Source of the DNA: Thermodesulfovibrio sp. N1
GTDB lineage: Bacteria; Nitrospirota; Thermodesulfovibrionia; Thermodesulfovibrionales; Thermodesulfovibrionaceae
NCBI RefSeq assembly: GCF_001707915.1
Contig: NZ_MAVV01000006.1
Location: 1 to 60,081, forward strand
DNA length: 60,081 nucleotides
Direction of reading: 5' to 3'
The notes under the pieces are model-generated. The model saw nothing but the letters and a program-made list of their open reading frames with translations, made no database searches and was not told the origin of the DNA. Below, piece by piece: positions 40,438-51,242 of the stretch. The translations under genes were made by a program, and so were the position numbers. How positions within the stretch are numbered: the first letter of the stretch is position 1; each line of letters opens with the position of its first letter.

Positions 40438-41655
40438 CTATCTCTCCGCTTCGATTTTCAGATGTTTTTGAAATCCAGACAAAATAGCCAATAAAAATCC
40501 TGTTGCAAGGGATAATATCTGAGTGCTGGTCAGGCTTCCGATTATCAATACGAGTGTATAGGCTAAAACAGCAAATCCACCGATATTCTCTCGATTTCTA
40601 AAACCATTCTTCAGTAGAATTCCAAAAAGCCAAAATAGTGAAAATAAACCTAATATTCCAAAGCTGACTGACATATATAAATAGCTATTGTGGGGGTCAT
40701 CTATATTGTGAAATTCAGGGGCAAGGCTTGGATTTTCATATTTTTTCATTGCTAATTGATAACCTCCTGTGCCCACACCTATAATCGGATTTTCCAAAAA
40801 TATTTTAAAAGCACCCTGCCACATGTGAAGTCTCAGTCCTACAGATGTATTTGGATTCCTCTCTTGATATTGAACAATATCATTGTATGCTTGATAGACT
40901 CTATTCTGAACAATAGGAGACAAAAATAACAGGAGAATCATAATTAAATTGACAAAAATTATTTTTACGAAATTTTTACCAAAAAAATTATAGATCATAA
41001 TGGGGCAAAGCAATACAAATGCTAAATATCCAGCCCTGCCAGTTCCAATGAGCAGGGCAATAAAAAATAAAAAAAACATAGAGAGTATAAATATTTTTTC
41101 TTTCTTCCCTGTGGCTTCTTTAAAATAAAATGATAAAAGCAACATGCCAAAAACGAGCAAAAGGGATGAGGTTATCGATTTTTTATTAAATACTGTCGGT
41201 ATCCAAAGTAATTTGGGTATAATATCTAAAAAATGTAACAATGATAAAATTGAAAGAACTGCTAAACCGGTTAAAAACGCATTAATTAATATTTTTAAAT
41301 TCTCCTTTGTCATAAATATTGATGCAACAACAAAAGTATATAGCCAGTAATAACTTTTTGTTGCAAAGTCTAATCCCTTTATTATATCGGATGTCCAAAT
41401 AAGTCCCACCCATGGTAAAAATATAAAAACAAAAACAGGAATCATCCATCTCTGTTTAAGAACATCTATTATATTTCTGATAGCAATTCCTGAAATTATC
41501 CATATAGCTATAACAAAAAAACCCACTATTACAGATATAGATGTCGATAGCGGGATAAAAAATAAAAGACAACATAAACTTAGAAAGAGAATACTTGAAC
41601 TCTTATCTTCGAAACTAAGGAAGCTTCGAATAACTGTCATTATATTGTTCAACAT
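40438..41655 (-). CDS. waaL: O-antigen ligase-like membrane protein
   Basis: Polytopic inner membrane protein (about 405 aa, start at ATG 41655 behind GAGAGGT) with 10 or more hydrophobic segments. The large periplasmic loop contains VGLRLHMWQGAFKIFLENPIIGVGTGGYQ and the HNIDDPHNSYLYMSVSFGILGL motif with the conserved His, typical of the Wzy/WaaL family. Between msbA and core glycosyltransferases, O-antigen ligase is the best reading; a polymerase is possible. Confidence 0.8.
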   Translation of the reverse strand: MLNNIMTVIRSFLSFEDKSSSILFLSLCCLLFFIPLSTSISVIVGFFVIAIWIISGIAIRNIIDVLKQRWMIPVFVFIFLPWVGLIWTSDIIKGLDFATKSYYWLYTFVVASIFMTKENLKILINAFLTGLAVLSILSLLHFLDIIPKLLWIPTVFNKKSITSSLLLVFGMLLLSFYFKEATGKKEKIFILSMFFLFFIALLIGTGRAGYLAFVLLCPIMIYNFFGKNFVKIIFVNLIMILLLFLSPIVQNRVYQAYNDIVQYQERNPNTSVGLRLHMWQGAFKIFLENPIIGVGTGGYQLAMKKYENPSLAPEFHNIDDPHNSYLYMSVSFGILGLFSLFWLFGILLKNGFRNRENIGGFAVLAYTLVLIIGSLTSTQILSLATGFLLAILSGFQKHLKIEAER

Positions 41656-41673
41656 ATTACCTCTCATAAATTT

Positions 41674-43440
41674 TTATAAATAATTAACACCAAACTGACT
41701 ATGCCAAAGTTCACTATATAATCCCTGAAGGGCAAGAAGTTCTTCATGGGTCCCCTGTTCGATAATTCTTCCTTTATCCATAACAATTATTTTATCGGCC
41801 CTTTTAATTGTAGATAGCCTGTGGGCAATAACTATAGTTGTTCTTCCCTTTCTAATTCTTTCAAGAGCTTTCTGAATTTTTTCTTCTGATTCAGTATCTA
41901 ATGAAGCGGTTGCTTCATCAAATATCAAAATTTTAGGATCCCTTAAAATTGCTCTTGCTATTGTTATTCTCTGTTTCTGTCCTCCTGAAAGTAAAACACC
42001 TTTTTCTCCCACCACTGAATCATAATTTTTAGGTAATTTCATTATAAAATCATGGGCATCTGCTATTTTTGCTGCCTGCTCGACTTCCTCATCCGTAGAT
42101 GATATATTTCCAAACTTGATATTATTCATTACAGAGTCATTAAATAAAATAATTTCCTGAGTTACAAGGGCAATCTGTGAACGTAAACTTTGAAGAGAAA
42201 TTTCTCTAATGCTTACGCCATCAATCAATATATCTCCTTCTGTGGGATACCAAAATCCTGCAATAAGGTCAGCTATTGTACTTTTGCCTGCACCCGAAGG
42301 TCCTACGATTGCTACAGTCTCGCCAGGCTTTATTTCAAGATTAATGTCTTTTAAAGCATAATCCTTTGAAAGTGGATATTTAAAAGAAACATTTTTAAAT
42401 ACAATACTACCTTGAATATTTTTTTCTAAACCTCCTTTAACTTCTTCATCAACAAATATTATATCCCTTAATCTCTCTATGACATTTCTACCTAACTGAA
42501 AAGAGGCATTTACTTTGCTTAATCTTCGTAAAGGAGTATACATTAACATTACTGCTGTAATAAAGGAAAAAAAATCTCCAGAAGATATTTTTTCAGTCAC
42601 TACTAAATATCCGCCATAAAAAACGATCATTGCAACGCCAACTCCTGCTATAGTCTCTGTAAGTAAACGAGTAAACTCTTCTGTTCTTACTTCTCTCATT
42701 ATATTTCTATAATAATCCTGAAGTACTCCTTTATGTCTTTGAATCATATCCTTTTCCATTGTATATGCCTTAATAATCTTTAATCCATGAAGAGTTTCAT
42801 GAAGAAGCGTAGTTACTTTTGCAATTCTGAATCTTGTCTTCATACCTATTTCCTTGAGTTTTTTCCCTAACTTTGCTATAGTAAATATCATTATTGGTAT
42901 CACAACAAAAGACAACAAAGCAAGATCCCATCTACGATAAAAGGCTACTCCTGCTAAAACTATTACTGTGAGCCCTTCAACAAAAAAATCCTTTATCGTA
43001 TAGGAAACTGTATTTTTTAATAACTCCACATCATTCAAAACCCTTGAAATAATATTACCTGAGCTGTCTTTACAAAAGAAAGAAAGAGGAAGCTTAAGAA
43101 TTTTATCATAAATTTGATCTCTAATAGTTCTCACAATTTTAGCACCAATTGAACTCATTAGATAGTTGTTACAGAACATAAAAATCCCTCTTAAGCTAAA
43201 CAAAGCAAGCACTCCTATGGGAATGAGATATAAAAATTCTATAGATTTTTTTACAAAAATTTCATCCATTGCAGGTTTTACTGCCCAGGCTATTGCTCCA
43301 TTTATACCTGATATGGCTAAACTACAAAGAAGTGCCAAAATTAATCTTAATCTATGCTCCTTTATAAGTCTCCAAAAAACTGCAAAATCATCGAGCCATG
43401 ATTTCTTAAATTTCAATTTAAACTGTTTTTCTATTTCCAT
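41674..43440 (-). CDS. msbA: Lipid A/phospholipid export ABC transporter MsbA
   Basis: Half-size ABC exporter (588 aa), six transmembrane segments then an ATPase. Walker A is GPSGAGKST (about residue 379), the signature is LSGGQKQRITIARAIL, Walker B is ILIFDEATASLD, and the switch His is in IAHRLSTI. It probably flips lipid A-core across the inner membrane for the LPS genes that follow on the same strand. The waaL gene starts 19 nt downstream. Another lipid substrate is possible. Confidence 0.9.
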   Translation of the reverse strand: MEIEKQFKLKFKKSWLDDFAVFWRLIKEHRLRLILALLCSLAISGINGAIAWAVKPAMDEIFVKKSIEFLYLIPIGVLALFSLRGIFMFCNNYLMSSIGAKIVRTIRDQIYDKILKLPLSFFCKDSSGNIISRVLNDVELLKNTVSYTIKDFFVEGLTVIVLAGVAFYRRWDLALLSFVVIPIMIFTIAKLGKKLKEIGMKTRFRIAKVTTLLHETLHGLKIIKAYTMEKDMIQRHKGVLQDYYRNIMREVRTEEFTRLLTETIAGVGVAMIVFYGGYLVVTEKISSGDFFSFITAVMLMYTPLRRLSKVNASFQLGRNVIERLRDIIFVDEEVKGGLEKNIQGSIVFKNVSFKYPLSKDYALKDINLEIKPGETVAIVGPSGAGKSTIADLIAGFWYPTEGDILIDGVSIREISLQSLRSQIALVTQEIILFNDSVMNNIKFGNISSTDEEVEQAAKIADAHDFIMKLPKNYDSVVGEKGVLLSGGQKQRITIARAILRDPKILIFDEATASLDTESEEKIQKALERIRKGRTTIVIAHRLSTIKRADKIIVMDKGRIIEQGTHEELLALQGLYSELWHSQFGVNYL

Positions 43441-43481
43441 ATTTTTTCCAATAATAATTAGATAATAGAATCTTCAAAAAA

Positions 43482-44450
43482 TCAGCCTCCTATTGTTGAC
43501 ATAGGCCTTAGTGGCTTTGTCTCATCTGACATTCCCTGGGGTTTTAGTTGAATGGTTTTTATAAGCACTTCTTTTATTGTATCTTGGGAAGCACCGTTTC
43601 TTAAAAGACGCTTTAAATCAATTTCTCTGTCTGAAAAAAGACAGGGTCTTAGTTTTCCTTCTGCTGTAAGCCTTAATCTATTACACCTTGTACATATATG
43701 AGTTGTAAGAGGACTTATAAATCCAATCAAACCTTTTGCTCCTTCAAGAATAAAATATTCAGCAGGTCCTGACTTTTTAATCTGAACTGGAATTAGCTTC
43801 CCAAAAGTTTTCTCTATTCTTTTTTTTATCTCCTCTGCAGATATAAAAAGCTCTTTTTTCCAGTGATTGCCTCCAAGAGGCATAAACTCTATGAATCTTA
43901 TCTGATAGGGAACCTCAATACTCCAACGAGCAAATCTTTCTATTTCGTCATCATTTATTCCTTTCATAACAACCATATTTATTTTTAATGGATTAAGTCC
44001 TACCCTGTAAGCTTCTTCAATTCCTTCAAGAACATCTTTCAATGTCCCTAATCTTGTTATTGTTTTAAATTTTTCTTCATCTAAAGAATCAAGGCTAACA
44101 TTTACCCTTTTTAAACCTGCATCATAAAGCTTAGAAGCAAATTGTCTGAGAAGAACTCCATTAGTTGTAATCCCTATGTCTTTTATACCCTCTATTTTGG
44201 CAACTCTTTCAATAAAACTTATTATGTTCTTTCTTAAAAGAGGTTCTCCGCCTGTTATTCTTATCTTTGATACACCAATTGTTGTTGCAATTTTTATTAC
44301 TTGTAATATTTCTTCATAACTTAGTATCTCATTATGGGGAAGCAAGTTTTTGATACCTTCCTCAGGCATACAGTAAATACAACGTAAGTTACATCTATCA
44401 ATGACAGAAATTCTTAAATAATCAATAGTTCTGTTGTATTTGTCCTTCAT
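43482..44450 (-). CDS. moaA: GTP 3',8-cyclase MoaA
   Basis: Radical SAM enzyme (322 aa), the first step of molybdopterin/tungstopterin synthesis. The N-terminal cluster CNLRCIYCMPEEG and the C-terminal cluster THICTRCNRLRLTAEGKLRPCLFSD with three cysteines are both present. The C-terminus ends MSTIGG, with the conserved GG. It overlaps cpoB by 4 nt. In this window it is alone among cofactor genes. A tungstate transporter (tupABC) elsewhere in the window would feed the same cofactor. Confidence 0.94.
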   Translation of the reverse strand: MKDKYNRTIDYLRISVIDRCNLRCIYCMPEEGIKNLLPHNEILSYEEILQVIKIATTIGVSKIRITGGEPLLRKNIISFIERVAKIEGIKDIGITTNGVLLRQFASKLYDAGLKRVNVSLDSLDEEKFKTITRLGTLKDVLEGIEEAYRVGLNPLKINMVVMKGINDDEIERFARWSIEVPYQIRFIEFMPLGGNHWKKELFISAEEIKKRIEKTFGKLIPVQIKKSGPAEYFILEGAKGLIGFISPLTTHICTRCNRLRLTAEGKLRPCLFSDREIDLKRLLRNGASQDTIKEVLIKTIQLKPQGMSDETKPLRPMSTIGG

Positions 44451-45292
44451 CGTGAACTTTTAGGCGTTGATTTTTTTGGGGAGGTTTTCTTTCCCGTATT
44501 CTGACTTTTTAATATCTCTGCTATTTTCTGTTGAGCGATTTCAGCTTCCTTAGATTTAGGATATCTTTCAATAACTCTTTCAAATACAACCTTTGCTGTT
44601 TTTCTATCTTTTAATTCCATAAAAGCCATTCCTTCTTTAAGAAGCGCACCTGGTGCTTTCTCATGCTTTGGATATTTTTTTAAGAATTCTTCATAGGCAA
44701 GAATGGCATCCTCAAATTTTTTTTCATTATAATAGGTTTCACCTATCCAAAAGTAAGAATTTGGAAGAAGTTCAAAATCTGGATAATTCTTTAAAATTTC
44801 ATGAAATTTTTCCCTTGCAGAGGCAAAATTTTTATTCTTTAAATCAATATGGGCTGAATCATAAATTGCCTTAGGATCCTTTAAAGGTTCCTGTGCGAGT
44901 TTTGCAGGCTCTTGTTTTTCTACTGGATGAAGAGGTTGAGTTAACTTTGTTTGTAATTCTGCTATTTTATCATTAATCTCCTTAAATCTCTTTTCATTCT
45001 GGAAGGAGTTTTCATCAAATCTCCCTTTAAGAATTTGAAGTTCTTTTACGTAATCCTGAGTTTGTGCAATTAAGGTAAGTTGTCCTTCCTTTAAAGCTAC
45101 TGCTGTGCTTAAATCTGAAGACATTTTATCAACCCTGCCTTTAAGCTCAGAGACTTCCTGCCTTAATTGAGTATTTTCCACATAAAGCCTGGCAATATCA
45201 GCCTTGATTTGTTCAAATTCGCCAGTTGTAACACAGCCAGTTAAAATAATGGAGGCTACAATACCTGTAAATGCTATTTTTATTTTTCTCAT
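44447..45292 (-). CDS. cpoB: Tol-Pal system protein CpoB (YbgF)
   Basis: Periplasmic protein (281 aa). The N-terminus is lipoprotein-like: the hydrophobic stretch ends TGCVTTGEF, a lipobox. A coiled coil follows (about residues 30-110), then TPR-like repeats including YDSAHIDLKNKNFASAREKF, PNSYFWIGETYYNEKKFEDAILAYEEFL and a third. This order matches CpoB/YbgF, which ties Tol-Pal to peptidoglycan synthesis. Being lipidated is less usual. It overlaps pal and moaA by 4 nt each. Confidence 0.88.
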   Translation of the reverse strand: MRKIKIAFTGIVASIILTGCVTTGEFEQIKADIARLYVENTQLRQEVSELKGRVDKMSSDLSTAVALKEGQLTLIAQTQDYVKELQILKGRFDENSFQNEKRFKEINDKIAELQTKLTQPLHPVEKQEPAKLAQEPLKDPKAIYDSAHIDLKNKNFASAREKFHEILKNYPDFELLPNSYFWIGETYYNEKKFEDAILAYEEFLKKYPKHEKAPGALLKEGMAFMELKDRKTAKVVFERVIERYPKSKEAEIAQQKIAEILKSQNTGKKTSPKKSTPKSSR

Positions 45293-45843
45293 TTTTCCTC
45301 CTCTATGAACACAAAGTGTGCTCTTCTATTTTTTTGCCAGCATCCCTCATTTTGTTCAGTGCATAAAGGTTTTTCTTCACCATAACTTATTATTTCCATT
45401 TTGGATGATGATACTCCGAGAGTTATTAAATACTGTTTTGCTGAATTTGCTCTTTTTTGCCCAAGAGCAAAGTTGTATTCATTTGTTCCTCTTTCATCAC
45501 AATGACCTTCAATTATAACCTTTAGTTTGGGATATTTTTGTAAAACTGAGGCAATTTTTTTTAATGTTGGAATGTCTTCCTGTCTTATATCATATCTGTC
45601 AAAATCAAAATATATGTCCCTAATCTCTTCCTGTAGTTTTTTTATAAGTTCCGAAATTTGTTTAGAACTTAATGCCTCTTCTTCTAACTTTGTTTTATCA
45701 ATATCTGTTTTTCCTTCTATCTTTTCCTCTTTTTTTGGAACTTCTCCCTCTACTTTTCCATTGGGTATATAAATCTTTCTTTCAGCACAGGCAAAGACAA
45801 AGAGAAGACAAAAGATAATTAAAAAGATATTTTTAAAGCTCAT
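45289..45843 (-). CDS. pal: Peptidoglycan-associated lipoprotein Pal
   Basis: Outer membrane lipoprotein (184 aa) with a signal ending LFVFAC, the lipid-anchor Cys at about residue 19. A low-complexity Lys/Glu linker follows, then an OmpA-type domain with IYFDFDRYDIRQED and VIIEGHCDERGTNEYNFALGQKRANSAKQYL, which bind peptidoglycan. tolQRAB are not in the window. It is followed by cpoB as usual. Confidence 0.93.
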   Translation of the reverse strand: MSFKNIFLIIFCLLFVFACAERKIYIPNGKVEGEVPKKEEKIEGKTDIDKTKLEEEALSSKQISELIKKLQEEIRDIYFDFDRYDIRQEDIPTLKKIASVLQKYPKLKVIIEGHCDERGTNEYNFALGQKRANSAKQYLITLGVSSSKMEIISYGEEKPLCTEQNEGCWQKNRRAHFVFIEEEK

Positions 45844-45920
45844 TTTTGCCTCCTTAGAGAGTTTTTTGGTAGGCTTGTATGCTCTTTTTCATAATTATAT
45901 AATATTACATAATACAACAA

Positions 45921-47955
45921 TTAATAAAGCTTTGAAAGGTCAGCAACAGATTTAAGTAACTGAACCAATTCCTGTAAAAGGGCAAGCCTATTTCTTTTGA
46001 TATTTTCATCCCTATCCATAACAAGCACTTTATCAAAAAAATTATTTATCACTGGCGTGAGAGACTGAATATAATTTAAAGCATCAAGAAACTTAGCCTT
46101 TATTAAATATTCATTAAGTTTTTCTTTTTTTTCAATTATTTCCTTGTAAAGATTTTTTTCCTCCTTTGTAACTAAAAGAGAGGGTTTTAATTCAAATTTT
46201 TCGTAATTTTTAATAATATTGAAAACTCTTTTTACTGCAAGAAAGAAGGACTCAAAATCTTCTTTATTCTTAAATATTTTTACTGCCTGAAGCCTTTCTT
46301 CAATTTCATAAACAGGATGATTTAAGATAAAATCACCAACTGTTCTTATTAAATTTACATCATAACCTGTTCCCTCAAAATAACTCTCAAGTCTCTGTCC
46401 AATAAAACTTGAAATCTGTTCCTTTATTATTTCATCGGCAAGCTCTTTTACTTTATCAACACAATCTTTAATGCTTAAAGGATATTTTTTCTTTAAAAGT
46501 AAAGCTAAAATTCCGTTAGCAGACCTTCTCAAACCAAAGGGATCCTCGGTTCCTGTTGGAATTTCTCCAAGATAAAAAAAGGAGACAATGTGGTCAAGTT
46601 TGTCTGCTAAACTTAAAAGGCAACCAACTTCATTTGATGGTAAATTATCTGTAAAACCTTTGGGCAGGTAATGCTCCCTTATTGCTAATGCCACTTCTTG
46701 AGGTAGTTGAGCCTTTTTAGCATAATATCCTCCCATTATTCCCTGAAGTTCAGGAAATTCTCCTACCACTCCGCTTGCAAGGTCTGCCTTACAGTATTTA
46801 GATGCGATTCTTACTAAATCAACTTTTTCTGGTAAAATCTTCTGAGCAAATTCTTCAGCTATTTTTAAAATTCTTAAGCTTTTATCATATAGACTTCCGA
46901 GTTTTTCATGATAAATAATTCCCTTTGTTGCATTAAGTAGGCTGTCCAATCCTTTTTTAAGGTCTTCCTCATAGTAAAATTTTGCATCTTCAAATCTTGC
47001 TTTTATAACTTTTTGAGCTCCCTTTCTTACATTTTCATCATTTTCAGATTTAGTATTACTTACTACTATAAAGTAATTTTTTAATTTTCCTTCAAAATCA
47101 GTAACAGCAAAATATCTTTGATGGTCTTTCATTACAGTAATGAGCAATTCCTCTGGAAGCCTGAGATACTCTTCAGGAAAACTACATAAAACAGAATTTG
47201 GAAATTCAACCAGAAAGTTCACTTCGTTAAGAAGTTCTTCATCTAATAAAACCTTTCCATCTACTTGCTCTGCAAGCTCTGTGGCTTGAGTGACTATTTT
47301 ATTTTTTTCTTTTATTATGGTCAACAATAACAAAAGCGGATTCAAGAGTCTTTTCATAATCTTCTATAGAAATATAAATAGGCTTTTCAAAAAGAAATCT
47401 ATGTCCGTAGGTTACTCCAACTGTTTTTATTCCATCTATTTCAAAGGAAATTAATTTATCTTTATAAAAAGCTAAAATCCATCTTACAGGCCTTACAAAC
47501 TTTATATTTCCCATCCCCCAACGCATCATTTTTGGAAAACTAATTGAAAAGAAAAGCTCTTTTAAAAGATCTGGTAAAACCTCTTCTGTTTTTTTACCTT
47601 TTTCTCTAACTACAGCACAGACATAATTTCCCTTTCCCTTTGGCTTAATTTCAAGTTGAGAAATATCTACACCCTGTGCCTTTGAAAAAGCATAGGCAGA
47701 CTCTTTTGGATTTCCCTCTTCGTCAAAGGCTACATAAGCAGGTGGTCCCCATATGAGCTTTTGGTCTTCGGCTTGTTCTTCTGAAACTTTTGCTTTAAGT
47801 GCAAGCCTTCTTGGAGTTGCATAAGTTTTTAATTCCTCAATCTCTATCCTAAATTCAGAAAAAATTTTTTGGGAGTTTTCCTTTAATTGATTAAGTGCCA
47901 GAGGAATAAATCTTGCTGGAATCTCTTCAACACCTATTTCAAAAAGCAAATTCAT
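45921..47955 (-). pseudogene. glyS: Glycyl-tRNA synthetase beta subunit, frameshifted
   Basis: Two overlapping frames together give a normal 677 aa GlyS. The N-terminal piece (from ATG 47955, [21 protein letters not shown]) reaches FVIVDHNKRK and then hits a stop. The rest, beginning at KIVTQATELAEQVDGKVLLDEELLNEV, is in the next frame to 45921 and contains MKDHQRYFAV and the C-terminal anticodon region. The break is a T7 run (47302-47308; A7 on coding strand); removing one base restores the frame. Since glyQ immediately upstream is intact and the enzyme is essential, this is probably a sequencing error. If genuine, polymerase slippage would have to rescue it. Confidence 0.9.
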
Positions 47956-48799
47956 CTCCATACCTCTTTCTGAGATAAGCCTCTGCGCAGGACCTTGCAA
48001 GAGCCCTTACTCTTGCAATATAATTCGTTCTTTCTGCAACTGAAAGAACTCCTCTTGCATCAAGAAGATTAAACATATGGGAGCATTTAAGGCAGAATTC
48101 ATAGGCTGGTATGATAAGATTCTTTTCAATCATTCTTTTTGATTCCTGCTCAAAATCATCAAAATGTCTTTTAATAAGTGTTGGATCAGAGCAATCAAAA
48201 TTAAAATATGAAAACTCTACTTCACCTTGACGATGAATATCTCCATAAGTAAAATATTCATTCCACTTAATCTCAAAAACATTATCGACTTCTTGTAGGT
48301 ACATTGCTATTCTTTCAATTCCGTATGTTATCTCAACAGAAACCGGTTTTAAATCAATTCCTCCAACTTGTTGAAAATAAGTAAACTGAGTTATCTCCAT
48401 TCCATCAAGCCATACCTCCCAACCAAGACCCCATGCACCTAAAGTAGGAGATTCCCAGTCATCTTCAACAAATCTTATATCATGGGCTGAAAGATCTATC
48501 CCGAGAGCTTTAAGACTTTCAAGGTAAAGTTCCTGTGAAGCCTCTGGTGAAGGCTTCAAAATAACTTGATATTGATAATACTGCCCAAGTCTATTTGGAT
48601 TTTCTCCATATCTTCCATCTGTTGGTCTACGACAGGGCTGAACATATCCTGTATTCCAGGATTCTGGACCTAACACTTTAAAAAATGTGGCAGTATGAAA
48701 GGTTCCTGCACCTACTTCAAGGTCATAGGGCTGAAGCACAACACAACCTTTTTCTGCCCAGTATTTATTAAGTGTAAAAATTATATCTTGAAAATACAT
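47939..48799 (-). CDS. glyQ: Glycyl-tRNA synthetase alpha subunit
   Basis: Class II synthetase catalytic subunit (286 aa). The start [39 protein letters not shown] and the [32 protein letters not shown] segment match GlyQ. The C-terminus [35 protein letters not shown] is also conserved. It overlaps glyS by 17 nt and is divergent from the dsrN-like gene across only 38 bp. Confidence 0.96.
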   Translation of the reverse strand: MYFQDIIFTLNKYWAEKGCVVLQPYDLEVGAGTFHTATFFKVLGPESWNTGYVQPCRRPTDGRYGENPNRLGQYYQYQVILKPSPEASQELYLESLKALGIDLSAHDIRFVEDDWESPTLGAWGLGWEVWLDGMEITQFTYFQQVGGIDLKPVSVEITYGIERIAMYLQEVDNVFEIKWNEYFTYGDIHRQGEVEFSYFNFDCSDPTLIKRHFDDFEQESKRMIEKNLIIPAYEFCLKCSHMFNLLDARGVLSVAERTNYIARVRALARSCAEAYLRKRYGDEFAF

Positions 48800-48837
48800 A
48801 GATTTTCATGATACTTTAGCGTAGAGGCTTCTGTCAA

Positions 48838-50211
48838 ATGTATCCAAGAGTCCTTATAGCAGGTGTCCGTGGAGGCGCAGGGAAAACAACTGTTACCCTT
48901 TCAGTAATTTCACTTCTTGTAAAAAAAGGATTAAATGTAATTGCCTTTAAAAAAGGTCCTGACTACATAGACAGTGGCTGGCTTTCTTTATTCTCAAAAA
49001 ATCCCTGTTATAACCTTGACACATTTATGATTCCACCAGAAAAAATAGTTAAATCTTTTCTTGAAAGATCAATTGGAGACATTTCTGTAATAGAGGGGAA
49101 TAGAGGACTTTATGATGGATTAGATGCGGAAGGGTCTGTATCCTCAGCAGAGTTAGCAAAACTAATTAAATGCCCTGTAATTTTAGTAGTTGACTGCACA
49201 AAAACAACCCGCTCTGTTGCCGCAATTATTCAGGGTTTTATTAATTTTGACAAAGAAGTTCCAATTAAAGGAGTTATTCTTAATCAAGTTGCCAATGCAA
49301 GACATGAAAAAATTATTAAGGAGTCCATAGAAAGATACTGTAATGTCGAAATTGTTGGCTCAATTCCGCGTTTTAAAGATATTAAAATGCCAGAAAGACA
49401 TATGGGACTTTTACCTTATCAGGAACATGATGAAACAGAAGAAGCCAGACAGTTTATAGATAGAGCCTCCAACTGTATTGATGCAGATAAAATTATTAAA
49501 ATCGCTAAAAATGTTGAACCCATAAGCTTTAATTCTTATGATAATTCAGATACTTTAGATGGAAAGGGTTTAAGGATTGGCGTTATAAGAGACAGGGTTT
49601 TTCAATTTTATTATGAAGAAAATCTTGAAGAACTAAAAAGAACCGGTGCTTCTTTGGTTTTGATTAATTCATTAGAAGACAAAGCATTACCCGATGTTGA
49701 TGCTCTTTACATTGGTGGAGGTTTTCCAGAAACCAATGTTAAATATCTTGTTAGGAATTCCTCTCTTATGGATGATATAAAGAAAAAATCAGAGACAGGA
49801 CTTCCAATATATGCAGAATGTGGCGGATTAATGTATATTTGTAAGACCTTAATTACAGAAAAAGGTAGTTTCCCTATGACAGGAATTTTTCCTTTAACTC
49901 TCAAGATGTTTAAAAAACCTCAAGCACACGGATATGTAATTGCAAAGGTGGAACAAGGAAATCCCTTTTATAACCCTGAAACGGAAATAAGAGGACACGA
50001 ATTTCACTACTCCAAAGTTATAGATTATGATGAATTGCCGAAGATGAGCTTTAAAATTAAAAGAGGGGAAGGAATAATTGGTGAAATGGATGGTGTATTT
50101 TATAAAAATACTCTTGGAACCTATGTACATGTTCATGCTCTCGGATGTCCTCAATGGATTGAAGGTATTTTAAAAAAAGCAAAAATTTATAGGGAGAATA
50201 AAAATGCCTAA
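48838..50211 (+). CDS. dsrN: CobB/CbiA-type cobyrinate a,c-diamide synthase, probable DsrN siroheme amidase
   Basis: Glutamine-dependent amidotransferase (457 aa). The P-loop ATPase start is VLIAGVRGGAGKTTVTLSVI. The C-terminal class-I GATase-like domain has the Cys in PIYAECGGLMYICKTL and a late His in GHEFHYSK. Sequence alone fits CbiA of cobalamin synthesis, but no other cobalamin gene is nearby. The neighbours are dsrC and dsrMKJOP, where the homologue DsrN is proposed to amidate siroheme for dissimilatory sulfite reductase. I therefore prefer DsrN. It overlaps the next gene by 8 nt. Confidence 0.82.
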   Translation: MYPRVLIAGVRGGAGKTTVTLSVISLLVKKGLNVIAFKKGPDYIDSGWLSLFSKNPCYNLDTFMIPPEKIVKSFLERSIGDISVIEGNRGLYDGLDAEGSVSSAELAKLIKCPVILVVDCTKTTRSVAAIIQGFINFDKEVPIKGVILNQVANARHEKIIKESIERYCNVEIVGSIPRFKDIKMPERHMGLLPYQEHDETEEARQFIDRASNCIDADKIIKIAKNVEPISFNSYDNSDTLDGKGLRIGVIRDRVFQFYYEENLEELKRTGASLVLINSLEDKALPDVDALYIGGGFPETNVKYLVRNSSLMDDIKKKSETGLPIYAECGGLMYICKTLITEKGSFPMTGIFPLTLKMFKKPQAHGYVIAKVEQGNPFYNPETEIRGHEFHYSKVIDYDELPKMSFKIKRGEGIIGEMDGVFYKNTLGTYVHVHALGCPQWIEGILKKAKIYRENKNA

Positions 50212-51178
50212 AAAAGAAGTGCCAACATGTCTTTTTTGTAGTAGAGTTATAGCACCTCCAGAGGAAAAAATTACAGATTTTGGAGAAATAATTTATGGTG
50301 AATGCGAATGTGGTGCTATATATGTATGTGAACCAACAGGACATAATCAGGGAGAAGCCTTAGTAAATGCCTTTTTTCTTGTCTCACCAGAAGGAATAGA
50401 AAATGTTGAGTTGGGAGTTAACTTTGAAATTAGAGAAAGAGATTATGATTACAAAAACCACAAATATGTTTACATCAAAAACTGGCTTTACAGTGGAAGA
50501 CTTTTTTTTATTAAAGCCCTAACAGCAGGATTAAATATCCCTATGAAAGAGAAGACAAAAATAAATAAAAAAGATTTTATTTCTCTTTTGCAAAAAGATG
50601 ATTTTGAAACAATTCAGAAAGAATCTTTACAAAATAAAAACATTCTGAGTTGGCTAATTTCTCTTTCCTATGATAAAGAAGACCCTCTCTCATGGAAAGC
50701 AATTGATGCAATGGGATATGTTGCAAAGGCATACATAGAAATACAAGATGTAGAAACATTGAGAAATACAATAAGAAAACTTTTGTGGTCAATGACAGAT
50801 GAATCAGGGGGCATTGGATGGAGGTCAGCAGAGTTAATTGGCGAAATAATATATGCTGAGCCTTCATTATTTGAAGACATTATTCCTATTTTATGGTCAC
50901 AAAGGGAGGAGGAAAGCTTTCTTGAGAGTGTTCTTAGAAGTATTATAAAGCTTTCTAAAAAAATTAATCTCTCAGAGTACATAAAAATCGATGAAGAAGA
51001 ACTAAAAAAACTCTTAACTGACAAAAACGAAACAATAAGGGCTCTATCATTTATCTTGACAAATAAATTAAAAGTCAACTTACAGGCTCCGGAAGAATTA
51101 AAAAATGCTGTATTATCAATTTATGACGGAGGGAATATAATAAAAATAAAAACATCTGAAGCTGAAAAATTTTTATAA
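50204..51178 (+). CDS. DVU0298-like protein of unknown function
   Basis: Protein of 324 aa translationally coupled to dsrN. The N-terminus carries cysteines in CLFCSRVI and GECECGAIYVC, a likely metal-binding ribbon, followed by PTGHNQGEALVNAFF. The C-terminal 200 residues are helical and repeat-like (RNTIRKLLWSMTDESGGIGWRSAELIGEI), suggesting a HEAT-type array. It resembles, from memory, a protein family found next to dsr genes in sulfate reducers (DVU0298 family). Its function is unknown. The position suggests a role with DsrN or sulfite reductase maturation. Confidence 0.7.
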   Translation: MPKKEVPTCLFCSRVIAPPEEKITDFGEIIYGECECGAIYVCEPTGHNQGEALVNAFFLVSPEGIENVELGVNFEIRERDYDYKNHKYVYIKNWLYSGRLFFIKALTAGLNIPMKEKTKINKKDFISLLQKDDFETIQKESLQNKNILSWLISLSYDKEDPLSWKAIDAMGYVAKAYIEIQDVETLRNTIRKLLWSMTDESGGIGWRSAELIGEIIYAEPSLFEDIIPILWSQREEESFLESVLRSIIKLSKKINLSEYIKIDEEELKKLLTDKNETIRALSFILTNKLKVNLQAPEELKNAVLSIYDGGNIIKIKTSEAEKFL

Positions 51179-51197
51179 AATTATAAACTAAATTTAT

Positions 51198-51225
51198 TTG
51201 ACTTTCCAATAAAGCATACTTTAAA
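51198..51225 (+). promoter_or_regulatory. Possible dsrC promoter
   Basis: TTGACT (51198-51203) and TTTAAA (51220-51225) are separated by 16 nt, about 70 nt before the dsrC ATG. The -10 is weak. Confidence 0.35.
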
Positions 51226-51242
51226 GTTGAGTTACCCTTGAA